Positions 19,235 to 30,098 are shown, numbered from the stretch's first letter. The stretch is DNA of 64,000 bases from an uncultured Desulfosarcina sp. (GCF_963668215.1 NZ_OY764190.1:2170001-2234000); one strand, 5' to 3'. Notes: generated by a model from the letters alone, not told the origin. Numbers and translations are program-made.

Positions 19235-21988
19235 ATGCCAAATCTCACCCTGAACGGCCGTACCGTCTCTTTCAGGCCAGGCCAGACCATCCTGGACGTG
19301 GCCAGGGATAACGACGTGCCCATTCCCACCCTGTGCCATCTGAAAGACGCCCATCCAAGCGGTGGCTGCCGCATTTGCGTGGTTGAAGTAATCGGCAGCG
19401 ATCGGCTGCTGCCCGCTTGCGACACGCCGGCCAGCGCCGACATGCAAATTCTCACCGATAGCCCCGTGGTTCGAAAAACGCGCAAAACCATCCTGGAAAT
19501 GATGTTGGCCTCCGGCGCCCACAACTGCCTGCTCATGGATCAGCCCACCTCCAGTTGGAGCGAAAGCCAGTTGGCCATCATGCAGCAACCCTGGCACGAC
19601 AAGATCTGCCCCGCCCATGGGGACTGCCGCCTCCAGGATTTGGCCATCGAATACGAGGTCAGCGTGGCCGGCATCGAACAAAAAATCGACGGCCACCCCC
19701 TGGATGACACCACACCGATGATCGTGCGCGACTACAGCCGCTGCATCGGGTGCGGGCGCTGCGTCACGGCCTGTGAAGAGGTTCAGGTCAACGCGGCCAT
19801 TCACCCGCCTTATGGTCGCCGTGAGGATTTTCCCCAGGGGTGGTATCCTTTGGTGGATTACGAGAACTGTACCCATTGTGGCCAATGCCTTCAGGCCTGC
19901 CCGACGGGCGCATTGTTCGAGAAAAAGGCTTTCGGGTTGGCCACCGGCAGTGAGGCCGAAAAAATTCGCACCACCTGTCCATACTGCGGGGTGGGGTGCC
20001 AGCAGTGGCTGCACGTCAAGGACGGCCGGGTGATCAAGGTCACCGCCGTGGAAGATGGTGCACCCAACAAAGGTCGTCTGTGCGTCAAGGGGCGCTTCGG
20101 CTACGATTTCATCCACTCGCCGGACCGCCTCACCAAGCCGTTGATCCGTGAGGGTGAGACCTTTCGGGAAGCCTCCTGGGACGAGGCCCTGGACCTGGTG
20201 GCCGAGAAGTTCAAGCAGATCAAACAGCTTCACGGCCCCGATGCCCTGGCCGGTATCAGTTGCGCCCGCAGCATCAACGAAGACTCGTACAACATGCAGA
20301 AGCTTTTCCGGGCGACCATCGGCACCAACAACATCGATCACTGCGCCCGGACCTGTCACGCCCCCACCGTGGCCGGCCTGGCAAAGGCTTTCGGCTCGGG
20401 TGCCATGACCAACTCTTTTGCGGAAGTGCCGGGCGCCAAGCTTTTCTTCGTGATCGGCTCCAACATGACCGAGGCCCACCCGGTGGCCGCCACCTTCGTC
20501 AAACAGGCTGTTAGAAACGGCGCTGAACTGATCGTGGCCGACCCGCGTTTCAACGGCATCGCCGAGCACGCCCACACCTACATGCAGATCAAGGTCGGCT
20601 CTGACGTGGCCCTGATCAACGGCATGATGCACGTGCTGATCGCCGAGGATCTTTATGACCGCGACTATGTCCAGGCCCACACCGTGGGCTTCGAGGCCCT
20701 GCGCGAGACCGTCATGCAATACCCGCCGGAGCGGGCCGCCGAAATCAGCGGCGTTCCGGCCGACACTATCCGTGCTGTGGCCCGCAAGATGGCCGCCGTC
20801 CGGCCGTCCATGCTCATGTACACCCTGGGCATCACCGAACACACCTGCGGGGTCAACAATGTGCTCAGCTGCGCCAACCTGCAGATGCTTTTGGGCAACG
20901 TGGGCATCGAATACGGCGGGGTGAACCCGTTGCGAGGGCAGAACAACGTCCAGGGCGCCTGCGACATGGGCGCACTGCCCGCCGACTATCCCGGATACCA
21001 GAAAGTCACCGACGCGGCGGCGCGGGCCAAGTTTGGCCAGGCCTGGGGCGTGGAACTGCCCGATCAACCCGGACTGATGATCCCCGACATGATCGACGGC
21101 CTGAAAAATGGCAACATCAAGGCCCTGTATGTCTTCGGTGAGAATATCGCCAATACCGAACCCGATATCGGCCATGTGGAGAAATGTCTCAGCTCCGCCG
21201 AATTCATCGTCTGCAATGACATCTTCGAAACCGAGACCACCCGTTTTGCGCATGTGGTCCTGCCGGCGGCGGCCTGGAGCGAAGACGACGGCACCTTCAC
21301 CAACGCCGAACGGCGGGTCAGCCGGGTGCGCAAGGCCGTGGAGCCGCCGGGCGAGGCCAGGCCCAACTGGTGGATCTTCCGCGAGATCGCCCGCCGCATG
21401 GGCCAGACCTGGGAATCGGCCAGCGGACAGGAAATCTGGGACAACGAAGTCGCCCCCCTGTCGCCAATCTTCTCCGGCATCAAATACCACCGCATCGAAA
21501 CCGACGGTTTGCAGTGGCCAGTGCCCGGCGAGGATCACCCCGGAACGACCATCATGCACAAGGACGGAAATTTCACCTGCGGCAAAGGCAATCTCTTTGC
21601 TCTTGAGTGGACCCCGCCAGCCGAGGTGCCTGATACGGAGTATCCCTTCGTGCTCAGCACCGGCCGTCGGCTCTACCACTACCACACCCGCACCCAGACC
21701 GGCCGCTGCGAAGGGCTCAACACGCTGCTCGGAGAGGAAACGGCGGACATCTCTGCCGATGACGCCATGAATCTGGGAATCGAGCAGGGAGAGAAAATCC
21801 GCGTGATCTCCCGACGCGGCGCGGTGGAGGTGCCGGCCCGCATCACCAGACAGGTGCCGCCCGGCCTGGTGTGGATGGCCTTTCATTTCAGGGAAGGCTG
21901 CGCCAACTGGCTGACCAACCCGGCCTTCGATCCGATTTCCAAGACCGCCGAGTTCAAGGTCTGCGCGGTGCGGCTGGAAAAAATATAG
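19235..21988 (+). CDS. fdhA: Formate dehydrogenase catalytic subunit, cysteine type, with NuoG-like N terminus
   Basis: 917 residues, start fixed by AAAGGAG at 19220-19226. Order: [2Fe-2S] domain (Cys34, 45, 48, 62), His-Cys3 cluster (HNCLL, CPAHGDC), two [4Fe-4S] ferredoxin motifs (CIGCGRC, CTHCGQC), then the molybdopterin domain with its own cluster (CPYCGVGC). The active site reads DHCARTCHAP with a TGT cysteine codon (20354-20356) where many family members have TGA-encoded selenocysteine. The enzyme interconverts formate and CO2 using a Mo or W pterin cofactor. No fdhB/NuoF-like partner or fdhD is next to it, so its electron partner must be encoded elsewhere. No signal peptide: cytoplasmic. 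Confidence 0.92.
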   Translation: MPNLTLNGRTVSFRPGQTILDVARDNDVPIPTLCHLKDAHPSGGCRICVVEVIGSDRLLPACDTPASADMQILTDSPVVRKTRKTILEMMLASGAHNCLLMDQPTSSWSESQLAIMQQPWHDKICPAHGDCRLQDLAIEYEVSVAGIEQKIDGHPLDDTTPMIVRDYSRCIGCGRCVTACEEVQVNAAIHPPYGRREDFPQGWYPLVDYENCTHCGQCLQACPTGALFEKKAFGLATGSEAEKIRTTCPYCGVGCQQWLHVKDGRVIKVTAVEDGAPNKGRLCVKGRFGYDFIHSPDRLTKPLIREGETFREASWDEALDLVAEKFKQIKQLHGPDALAGISCARSINEDSYNMQKLFRATIGTNNIDHCARTCHAPTVAGLAKAFGSGAMTNSFAEVPGAKLFFVIGSNMTEAHPVAATFVKQAVRNGAELIVADPRFNGIAEHAHTYMQIKVGSDVALINGMMHVLIAEDLYDRDYVQAHTVGFEALRETVMQYPPERAAEISGVPADTIRAVARKMAAVRPSMLMYTLGITEHTCGVNNVLSCANLQMLLGNVGIEYGGVNPLRGQNNVQGACDMGALPADYPGYQKVTDAAARAKFGQAWGVELPDQPGLMIPDMIDGLKNGNIKALYVFGENIANTEPDIGHVEKCLSSAEFIVCNDIFETETTRFAHVVLPAAAWSEDDGTFTNAERRVSRVRKAVEPPGEARPNWWIFREIARRMGQTWESASGQEIWDNEVAPLSPIFSGIKYHRIETDGLQWPVPGEDHPGTTIMHKDGNFTCGKGNLFALEWTPPAEVPDTEYPFVLSTGRRLYHYHTRTQTGRCEGLNTLLGEETADISADDAMNLGIEQGEKIRVISRRGAVEVPARITRQVPPGLVWMAFHFREGCANWLTNPAFDPISKTAEFKVCAVRLEKI

Positions 21989-22177
21989 GCGTTTGGATCG
22001 GTTGAAAATTCCGGGTCAGGCCGATAACGAAACAGAGCGTGGCGCAATAGCGGTGCATATCCGATCCGGGTTGCTTGCCATCGCCCTGGGAGTGATGGCG
22101 GCGCGGCTTGAATTCAGCCCGATCCGCAGGTATACTGCCGCTGTTTTGCCGAAACCGGGAATTTGACCGAGAATTAA

Positions 22178-23053
22178 ATGATGAATGGTAAGGGGACTCG
22201 GGGCGTGACAGCGATGCCGACCTTCAACAGTGTGGTTTTTGCCGGCGGCGGCTGCCGTTGTGTGTGGCAGGCCGGTTTCTGGGCCGTGGCCGCCGAACCG
22301 CTGGAGCTGGATCGGGCGGTGATCGGCAGCGTCAGCGCCGGGGTGGCCATGGCCTGCCTGGTGCGAAGCGGCTGCATCGACGAGGGGATGTCTTTGTTCA
22401 AGCGCCGCTTTGCCGGCAACCCCAGAAACATGTACCTGACCCGCTGGGGAACCGGCCGGCCGGTTTTTCCCCAGGTTGCGATTTACCGGGAAGGCGTTCT
22501 TTCGGTCATGGACGACAGCGCCATGGACCGCCTGCAGCGAGCCCCGGATATCCGCGTGCTGATGGCCAGGCCCCCCGCCTGGCTGCCTCCCCAGGTGGCA
22601 CCCGCATTGGGCATCGGCACCTACCTGGCGGAAAAGCATTTGAAAAAACCGATGCACCCGACCTGGGCGGCCAAAGTGGGCTTTCGTCCGCTGGTGGCCT
22701 CGGTCCGGGAGTGTCGAAGCCCAAGCCAGCTGGCCGGCCTCATTCTGCAATCCTCGTGCACCCCGCCGTTCGTCCCGCTTCAATATCGCGGCCGACAGCC
22801 CGTGCTCGACGGCGGCCTGATCGACAACTGCCCCGTGGAGACGGTGGCCGATGTCCCCGGGCCCATGCTGGTGCTGTTGTCGAGACGCTATCCATCAGAC
22901 CGAATTCCCCGCGGCGGCGAGCGTTTTTATCTCCAGCCGTCCAGGGACCCGCTCATCGGCCGCTGGGACTACACCAATCCCGCCGGGTTGCAGGCAACCT
23001 TCGATTTAGGACGCCGGGATGCAGAGACGTTCCTTTCCCGGCTGAGAAGATAA
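22178..23053 (+). CDS. Patatin-like phospholipase
   Basis: 291 residues with the patatin Ser-Asp dyad. The oxyanion-hole loop is FAGGGCRCVW, the nucleophile elbow GSVSAG (GxSxG) and the Asp box DGGLIDN. These enzymes hydrolyse acyl chains from phospholipids or neutral lipids. No signal peptide or membrane helix is seen. The start is uncertain: the ATG at 22178 has no clear ribosome binding site, and the ATG at 22214, just before the conserved core, is an alternative. It follows fdhA by 189 bases with no sign of a shared function. Confidence 0.88.
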   Translation: MMNGKGTRGVTAMPTFNSVVFAGGGCRCVWQAGFWAVAAEPLELDRAVIGSVSAGVAMACLVRSGCIDEGMSLFKRRFAGNPRNMYLTRWGTGRPVFPQVAIYREGVLSVMDDSAMDRLQRAPDIRVLMARPPAWLPPQVAPALGIGTYLAEKHLKKPMHPTWAAKVGFRPLVASVRECRSPSQLAGLILQSSCTPPFVPLQYRGRQPVLDGGLIDNCPVETVADVPGPMLVLLSRRYPSDRIPRGGERFYLQPSRDPLIGRWDYTNPAGLQATFDLGRRDAETFLSRLRR

Positions 23054-23253
23054 GGCCCGATTGATAAGAATTTGACCCGATCCCCGCCCAGTGGTACCCT
23101 ATTTATTATCATCCGAATCCGGTTTTTCATGCCTCACAAATTTTGATTCTCACGCTCATGTCTGGATGAACTCGGTCGATGGCCCTGCCGGGATAACCGC
23201 ATGTTGCCGTTTTTCCGGTGGCATATTGGCAACCTTCTCGCCAGGAGGTGGTT

Positions 23254-24543
23254 ATGGCAAGACGCGGTTTTTATCGGAAAATAAAAAATATCGGATTCGT
23301 TTCCACCCGCCTGGCGGGCACCGATGGGGTCTCCCTGGAGACAGCCAAATGGGCCAACGTTTTCCAGTCGGAGGGGTTCAAGTGCTTTTTTATGGCAGGA
23401 GAACTCGACAGACCCGAAAACGTCTCCATGCTTGTCCCCGAAGCCCATTTCAACCATCCCCGCATCCGGGACATCAACAGCCATGTTTACGACAACCAAA
23501 AGCGCGACCGGAAAATTACCGCGGAGATCCATCGACTGCGCCTGCTCCTCAAGGATCGGCTGTACGCGTTTGCCGAGAAGTTCGACATCCACCTTCTCAT
23601 CCCCCAGAATGCGCTGACGATTCCCATCAATATCCCTTTAGGGCTGGCCTTGACCGAATTTATCGCCGAAACCGGATTGGCCACCATCGCCCACCATCAT
23701 GATTTCTACTGGGAACGCGACCGGTTTATGAGCAGCGCCGTCGGCGATTATCTGAAGATGGCCTTCCCTCCGGACCTGGAGTCCATCAAACATGTGGTGA
23801 TCAACAGCTTTGCTGCTCAGCAGCTCAGCCTGCGAACCGGCATTTCCGCGGCGTGCATCCCCAACGTCATGGATTTCGAGCACCCCCCGGCACCGCCGGA
23901 TGCCTACACCGCCGATGTCCGCAAAGATTTAGGGATTGCGGATGACGAACACTTCATCCTTCAGCCCACGCGCGTGGTGGCCCGCAAGGGGATCGAGCAT
24001 GCCATCGAACTGGTGAACCGGTTGGGCCTGAAGGCCAAGCTGGTGATTTCTCATGCCTCGGGCGACGAAGGCTACGACTACGAAAACCGGCTGCGGGAAT
24101 ATTCCCGGTTAATGGGCGTGAATACGGTTTTTGTGGCCAATATCATCGGCGAGCATCGGGGCACGACAGCGGATGGCAGGAAGATTTATACCCTGGACGA
24201 TATCTATCCCCATGCCGACCTGGTGACCTATCCGTCCACCTTCGAGGGCTTCGGCAACGCCTTTCTTGAAGCCGTGTATTTCAAACGACCCATCGTGGTG
24301 AACAAGTATTCCATCTACGCCAAGGACATCGAACCTAAGGGCTTCAAGGTGGTGGAGATTGACGGCTACGTGACCGATCAGGCGGTCGAAAAGGCCCGGC
24401 AGCTGCTTACGGATCCGGAGCTTTGCGCCCAGACCGTGGAACACAACTATGCCGTCGGCCGGCGGTTTTTTTCCTACCGCGTGCTCTCCAAGCGTTTACG
24501 GGGCTTCATCCAGATGAGCCTGGGCGGTATCGGCCGCGGGTAG
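23254..24543 (+). CDS. Glycosyltransferase, GT4-like (GT-B fold)
   Basis: 429 residues, start at 23254 set by CAGGAGG. The C-terminal half has the GT-B donor-site pattern: FILQPTRVVARKGIEHAIEL, then TYPSTFEGFGNAFLEAV with the conserved E-x7-E style glutamates. The N-terminal half carries a His-rich IAHHHDFYWER segment. Family membership is firm, acceptor and sugar are not. A GH13 sucrose-phosphorylase relative lies about 1.1 kb downstream, so a role in compatible-solute or storage-sugar metabolism (for example a glucosylglycerate-type disaccharide) is possible but only inferred. Confidence 0.82.
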   Translation: MARRGFYRKIKNIGFVSTRLAGTDGVSLETAKWANVFQSEGFKCFFMAGELDRPENVSMLVPEAHFNHPRIRDINSHVYDNQKRDRKITAEIHRLRLLLKDRLYAFAEKFDIHLLIPQNALTIPINIPLGLALTEFIAETGLATIAHHHDFYWERDRFMSSAVGDYLKMAFPPDLESIKHVVINSFAAQQLSLRTGISAACIPNVMDFEHPPAPPDAYTADVRKDLGIADDEHFILQPTRVVARKGIEHAIELVNRLGLKAKLVISHASGDEGYDYENRLREYSRLMGVNTVFVANIIGEHRGTTADGRKIYTLDDIYPHADLVTYPSTFEGFGNAFLEAVYFKRPIVVNKYSIYAKDIEPKGFKVVEIDGYVTDQAVEKARQLLTDPELCAQTVEHNYAVGRRFFSYRVLSKRLRGFIQMSLGGIGRG

Positions 24544-24831
24544 GCCTGTCGAAAATCATGGCCATGGCTGCGAATCTCAAAAAACAAACCACGTTTTTAC
24601 GGGCGAGAGGGTTAAGGCGTTTCGGCGGTGTCAGGAAATCAACGCTGTGCCGGCATACAATGACGGATGGCCGACAAGGTGTCCGGCGGCTTTATCGTAA
24701 CATGAAGATATTAAAAGGATTTAATGTCGTTGAACGTGGTATGAATGTTGAATGATTGTTGATCGTGCCCGTCCGAAACCAGGGAGCATGGACGGCCGCA
24801 ATAGGGAAAACGCAACGATTGCGAGATCAAT

Positions 24832-25605
24832 ATGATTTCAAAAACCCAGATGACCATCGACGTGTACCTGAAAAGGGCGGGGGTTCAGGCCGATGCTCTA
24901 GTGAACCGGAAACACTTCATTCCCCTGAAAAGCGTTTCCGGCAGCCAGTTTCAGGATGTGCTCGACAGCGTTTCCGCGAACGAGGAACAGGCCTCCGAAG
25001 ACCCTGTTCGGGGAGCGACCCTGACGGACTACCGAAAGCTACGGCATTCCGATCCGGCTGCTGCCTTTTTCAGCCAATCCACAATTTTTGGCGCTGTGCA
25101 GCGGCAGTTTGCCGACGAGCCTTATGGCAGCCATTCATACAAGGCCCTGCGCAGTCCGTCTACCTCCCCGGAATCCATCGGTGCGTCGACGGCGAGTATC
25201 GATACGAAGGTGGATGCCGGATCGGATAATGATGGATCGATCCAGGACGGCATCCGGCAGGCGGCCGCAACCTACAATTTGCCCGAGAAGTTGATTGCGA
25301 GCGTCATCCAGGCCGAGTCCGGCTTTCGGCCCGATGCCGTTTCCCCGGCGGGGGCCCAGGGCCTGATGCAGCTCATGCCGGCCACCGCCCGGGAATTGGG
25401 AGTGACGGACCCTTTCGACATCCACCAGAACATCGACGGCGGCGCCAAGTATCTCCGCCAGATGATGGATCGTTTCGATGGGGATCTTAAGTTGGCCCTG
25501 GCAGCGTACAACGCCGGCCCCGGAACAGTGGCGCGGTACGACGGCGAGGTCCCGTACCGGGAAACCCGCGATTATGTGAAGCGGGTACTGGCCGGGATGG
25601 CTTGA
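24832..25605 (+). CDS. SLT-domain lytic transglycosylase
   Basis: 257 residues. The first 125 are low-complexity and Ser-rich. The C-terminal 120 form a soluble-lytic-transglycosylase domain with catalytic Glu in IQAESGFRPDAVSPAGAQG, then LMQLMPATARELG and ALAAYNAGPG. It cleaves peptidoglycan between MurNAc and GlcNAc with formation of anhydro-MurNAc. No signal peptide is visible, so export would need another route; similar leaderless enzymes accompany flagella or secretion systems, none of which is nearby. The 288 bases before it contain nothing I can identify. Confidence 0.87.
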   Translation: MISKTQMTIDVYLKRAGVQADALVNRKHFIPLKSVSGSQFQDVLDSVSANEEQASEDPVRGATLTDYRKLRHSDPAAAFFSQSTIFGAVQRQFADEPYGSHSYKALRSPSTSPESIGASTASIDTKVDAGSDNDGSIQDGIRQAAATYNLPEKLIASVIQAESGFRPDAVSPAGAQGLMQLMPATARELGVTDPFDIHQNIDGGAKYLRQMMDRFDGDLKLALAAYNAGPGTVARYDGEVPYRETRDYVKRVLAGMA

Positions 25606-25669
25606 ATGAAGGGTTCCCTCCCGCTCCTTTTGGGATGACACGGCTTTTTCCTTCTTCGAGGAGGCCAAT

Positions 25670-27361
<1,692 letters not shown>

Positions 27362-27470
27362 GTCGCTATTTTCATCCTTCTTGACAGCCGACATTGCCAG
27401 GCGCTACACGGAAGATAGTCATGGACGAACCCTTGAAATACCGCTACGAAAGCCGAACCTGTTACACCTC

Positions 27471-27527
27471 GCTCCCATACCCTGCGTGGGAGCGCCAATA
27501 TGGATTCCCACGCAGGAGCATGGGAAC
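27471..27527. repeat. Interrupted palindrome (CCTGCGTGGGA type)
   Basis: The core CCTGCGTGGGA (27481-27491) is inverted perfectly at 27506-27516 across 14 bases, and flanking TCCCAT/ATGGGA sequences extend the arms to about 20 bp with mismatches. It lies between the GH13 gene and a hypothetical gene. It resembles short intergenic palindromic repeats; I see no other copy in this window. Confidence 0.65.
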
Positions 27528-27547
27528 CAGATAAATGGTGAGAACCT

Positions 27548-28084
27548 ATGGGCGAGATTAAAAGCACGTTGGACCTGGTCATGGAGCGGACGCGCCACCT
27601 GTCGCTTTCCGATGAGGAAAAGACCCGTCAGCGCAAAGAGGACTTTCAGAAACGGTTGCAGGGTTTGTTGCAGCGATACGCCGACGGTGCGCTGACCGAG
27701 GAAGACCTGCGGGAAAAAATAGAAGCCTTGCAGGCGGAATTGAAGATCGAAGATACGACGCTTGCGGTAACGGCCGTAGCGGGCCGTATGGACCCCGACC
27801 GGGACAACCGGACCTGGCTGGACCTGCTGGCGGTTTTCGCGCCGGCTGTTTGCGGGGCACTGGAAGCGGCGCTCAAAGTTTACCGGCGACAGCGGGACGA
27901 CAGCCTGCGGGAAGGGGCCGAACGCCTGAGGTCCCGGTTGGCGCAAGACCACGGTATTTCAGGCACGGCCGTGGCTCCCAATCCGTACAAAGACCCCGAC
28001 TGCCAGGCGCAACTGGCCCGTTTACGGCAGCAGGCGAAAAACCGGTTGGCGGCTCTTGTGGACGAGGGCGGTCAATTGGCTTAA
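27548..28084 (+). CDS. Hypothetical protein, probable coiled coil
   Basis: 178 residues, highly charged, with heptad-like Leu spacing in DLREKIEALQAELK and again in the C-terminal QLARLRQQAKNRLAAL. A short hydrophobic stretch, LLAVFAPAVCGALEAAL (about 93-109), could be a membrane helix or a buried core. No family recognised. Its last four bases overlap the end of the convergent MBL hydrolase gene. Coding is supported by length and amino-acid composition. Confidence 0.65.
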   Translation: MGEIKSTLDLVMERTRHLSLSDEEKTRQRKEDFQKRLQGLLQRYADGALTEEDLREKIEALQAELKIEDTTLAVTAVAGRMDPDRDNRTWLDLLAVFAPAVCGALEAALKVYRRQRDDSLREGAERLRSRLAQDHGISGTAVAPNPYKDPDCQAQLARLRQQAKNRLAALVDEGGQLA

Positions 28085-28749
28085 ACGTAGCCGAACCACA
28101 TCTGCTCGACCTGCTTGAAATTGGCTTTCACCGCCTCGGCGCCGGCCACCACCTCCCCGTGGCCGGAGAGCAGCCAGTGGCTGTCCAGGGCACCCATGCG
28201 GCGGATGCTTTCTTTGAGTTGCCGGCCATCTCCCCCGGGCAGGTCGGTCCGGCCCAGGCCACCCTTGAAGATCAGGTCGCCGGTGATAAGGGCCTTTTCC
28301 GCCGACCAGAAAAGGGTGATGCCGCCCGGCGAATGGCCGGGGGTGTGGAAGACTTCCAGGGAGATGTCGCCAACGGTCAATTCTCCCTCCTCCAGAAAAA
28401 AATCGGGCCGGAACATTTCCAGATCGATATCCATGGATGCCTTGAGCATCGGCGCCATTTTTTCGACCAGGGCCCACTCGGCGGCATGCAGGGCAAACCG
28501 GGCCGGGGCATCGTTGAAGAATTGCACCGCCTCGATGTGGTCCGGGTGGGCATGGGTGCAGATCACCAGGTCGATATCGTCGACGGTCAGGCCGATGCGG
28601 TCCAGTTCGTCGCGGACATGCCCGAAATAAGCCGCGTGGCCCGGATCGATCAGGATGGTTTTCTCCGGAGAGCGGATCAGGTACGTATTGCAGTTGTTGG
28701 CAGTCGGCGAGGTCCACAAAAAGGCGTGCAGGCTCGAAGTCAGTTCCAT
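28081..28749 (-). CDS. MBL-fold metallo-hydrolase, glyoxalase II-like
   Basis: 222 residues of the metallo-beta-lactamase fold. The HxHxDH site reads THAHPDHIEA; further metal ligands are in HTPGHSPGG, GDLIFKGG and LSGHGE. Length and the GHSPGG segment match the glyoxalase II-like or persulfide-dioxygenase-like branch, which hydrolyses thioesters or handles sulfane sulfur. I cannot choose between them. GAGGAG lies upstream of the ATG. Single gene, convergent with the coiled-coil gene and divergent from the lipoprotein. Confidence 0.9.
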   Translation of the reverse strand: MELTSSLHAFLWTSPTANNCNTYLIRSPEKTILIDPGHAAYFGHVRDELDRIGLTVDDIDLVICTHAHPDHIEAVQFFNDAPARFALHAAEWALVEKMAPMLKASMDIDLEMFRPDFFLEEGELTVGDISLEVFHTPGHSPGGITLFWSAEKALITGDLIFKGGLGRTDLPGGDGRQLKESIRRMGALDSHWLLSGHGEVVAGAEAVKANFKQVEQMWFGYV

Positions 28750-28896
28750 TTGGCTTACTCCTCAATGGTTCGGTTCACGGATTCCGCTTATGTTTGCCAG
28801 TCAAAGGCGATCTGTCAAGCCACGCAACTTGCATTTCTAGTCACGATTTTGAATGATCGGTTCCCAACCCTGAAAAACCGTAAACGGGATGCCGGC

Positions 28897-29007
28897 ATGA
28901 CCACCCTCACCATCCGACGCTTGATGTCAGGCGGCGTGATTACCAACTATCACTGTGTTTCCCGATGCGGACGGGAATGGTTGATCCGTCGGCCAATCTG
29001 TGTTTAA
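28897..29007 (+). pseudogene. Possible N-terminal remnant of a radical SAM gene
   Basis: A 36-residue frame reads MSGGVITNYHCVSRC in its middle, which resembles the start of many deltaproteobacterial radical SAM proteins (GGxITNYxCxxRCxxC). The third cluster cysteine is missing: after SRC the frame continues GREWLI and stops 36 bases later. No other part of such a gene follows; the lipoprotein begins 41 bases on. A degraded fragment is the simplest reading. Confidence 0.35.
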
Positions 29008-29048
29008 CTGCCTGTATTCGCCATCATCTGCTGCAAGGAAAAGAATCC

Positions 29049-29453
29049 ATGATGCCTTTTTCGAGAATATCGGTTTTTTTACTGTGCTGCCTGCTCTCTG
29101 GCTGTGCGATGCTGTCCGATAAACACAAAATGGAAGCGTACGGCCGCACCATCGATTCCTATGAAACTGCCATGCGGATATCGGATTTCAACGTTGCGTG
29201 CCAGTATATGGATCCCGATGTGCTGAGCCATGAAGATTGCATGCAGCGTTATGAAAATGTTAAAATTGCCGGCTACAATGTGAATGCCGCTAAGGTCGCC
29301 GAAGACAAACAAAAGGTGGACCTGAAGGTCGAACTCTCCTATTTTCTTCTCGATCGCTATGTCGTGAATAAGATAAAGTTCGAACAATCGTGGCAATATG
29401 AAGAGAAATCGAAAGCCTGGCTGCTCAAGACCGTGCCACCCGATTTCAAATAA
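29049..29453 (+). CDS. Small lipoprotein, unknown function
   Basis: 134 residues starting at 29049, preceded by AAGGAAAAG. A short signal sequence ends in LLSGC, a lipobox, so the product should be a lipid-anchored envelope protein. The mature part alternates short charged and aromatic segments (SWQYEEKSKAWLLKT), compatible with a small alpha+beta fold of the SnoaL/NTF2 kind, but I cannot name it. It ends two bases before a 110-bp palindrome that probably marks its 3' end. Confidence 0.75.
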   Translation: MMPFSRISVFLLCCLLSGCAMLSDKHKMEAYGRTIDSYETAMRISDFNVACQYMDPDVLSHEDCMQRYENVKIAGYNVNAAKVAEDKQKVDLKVELSYFLLDRYVVNKIKFEQSWQYEEKSKAWLLKTVPPDFK

Positions 29454-29454
29454 T

Positions 29455-29564
29455 GTCAGCGTTCACAGGGCACCGCATCTGCGGCGTTGCCGGGCATTTG
29501 AAGTACGAAAGAGTACGTCCGCATGCCCGGCGTCTTGCATCTACGGTACCCTGTGAACGCTGAC
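29455..29564. repeat. 110-bp near-perfect palindrome
   Basis: The ends GTCAGCGTTCACAGGG and CCCTGTGAACGCTGAC are 16-bp perfect inverted repeats. The inner sequence keeps pairing (TGCCGGGCAT with ATGCCCGGC, GTACG with CGTAC) so the whole element can fold as one hairpin. It fills the gap between the convergent lipoprotein and ybaK genes and could serve as a bidirectional transcript end. It has no coding capacity. Confidence 0.85.
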
Positions 29565-29591
29565 CGTCCAACTGAAGGGTCGATATCGGCG

Positions 29592-30098
29592 TTACATTTC
29601 CGAAACGTCGGCGATCTCGGCTTGCGTGACCGCAATCAACTCCTCCGAAGACACTTTCACCAGGGCGTCGATTTCACCCCCGCCGCCGTACATGTCTTTC
29701 CGTCGGGCCGCAGTCCGGTCCAACAGCGTCCGTAATGGCTCCCGGTGGCCGAAGGGCGGCATGCTTCCCACCACATAGCCGGTGATCTCAAGGGCCTGCT
29801 CTGCCGTGGCGAATTTTACCCGTCTGCGATTCATGCCCAGGTAGTCCGCCAGTTTTTTGCGGTCCACCCGTGCGGTGCCGCTGTTGACAACCAGAAACGG
29901 CCGGTCTTCGGCCAAAAAGACCAGCGATTTGATGATCGCCGAGGGGGCCACGCCCAGGGCTCCGGCGGCATCGGTGACCGTGGCGGTGGGCACTGCCATG
30001 GGCAGGATGGTAGCCTTCAGGCGGTGGGTATCGATGAAGGATTGCAGGTGTTCACGGCCCAAGGATGTCGTCATGGTGTTGTCAAATCCCGGTGTCAT
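29592..30098 (-). CDS. YbaK/EbsC-family aminoacyl-tRNA deacylase-like protein
   Basis: 168 residues matching the YbaK/ProRS-associated editing domain, which hydrolyses mischarged aminoacyl-tRNA (Cys-tRNA-Pro in YbaK, Ala-tRNA-Pro in related proteins). Visible features are the Ala/Ile-rich AAGALGVAPSAIIKSLVF segment with the conserved catalytic Lys, the LVVNSGTARVDRKKL strand and the GYVVGSMPPFGH loop (GxxxPxGH-type). The ATG at 30098 overlaps the preceding gene by 17 bases; an ATG at 30074 would avoid this and neither has a clear ribosome binding site. Confidence 0.88.
   Translation of the reverse strand: MTPGFDNTMTTSLGREHLQSFIDTHRLKATILPMAVPTATVTDAAGALGVAPSAIIKSLVFLAEDRPFLVVNSGTARVDRKKLADYLGMNRRRVKFATAEQALEITGYVVGSMPPFGHREPLRTLLDRTAARRKDMYGGGGEIDALVKVSSEELIAVTQAEIADVSEM

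Noticed and set aside
20354..20356. Possible selenocysteine codon in formate dehydrogenase
   Set aside because: The active-site codon is TGT; the frame is open without read-through.
19229..21886. An 885-residue minus-strand frame opposite fdhA
   Set aside because: It is composed of His/Gly/Asp-rich antisense sequence typical of GC-rich shadows; fdhA has all catalytic motifs.
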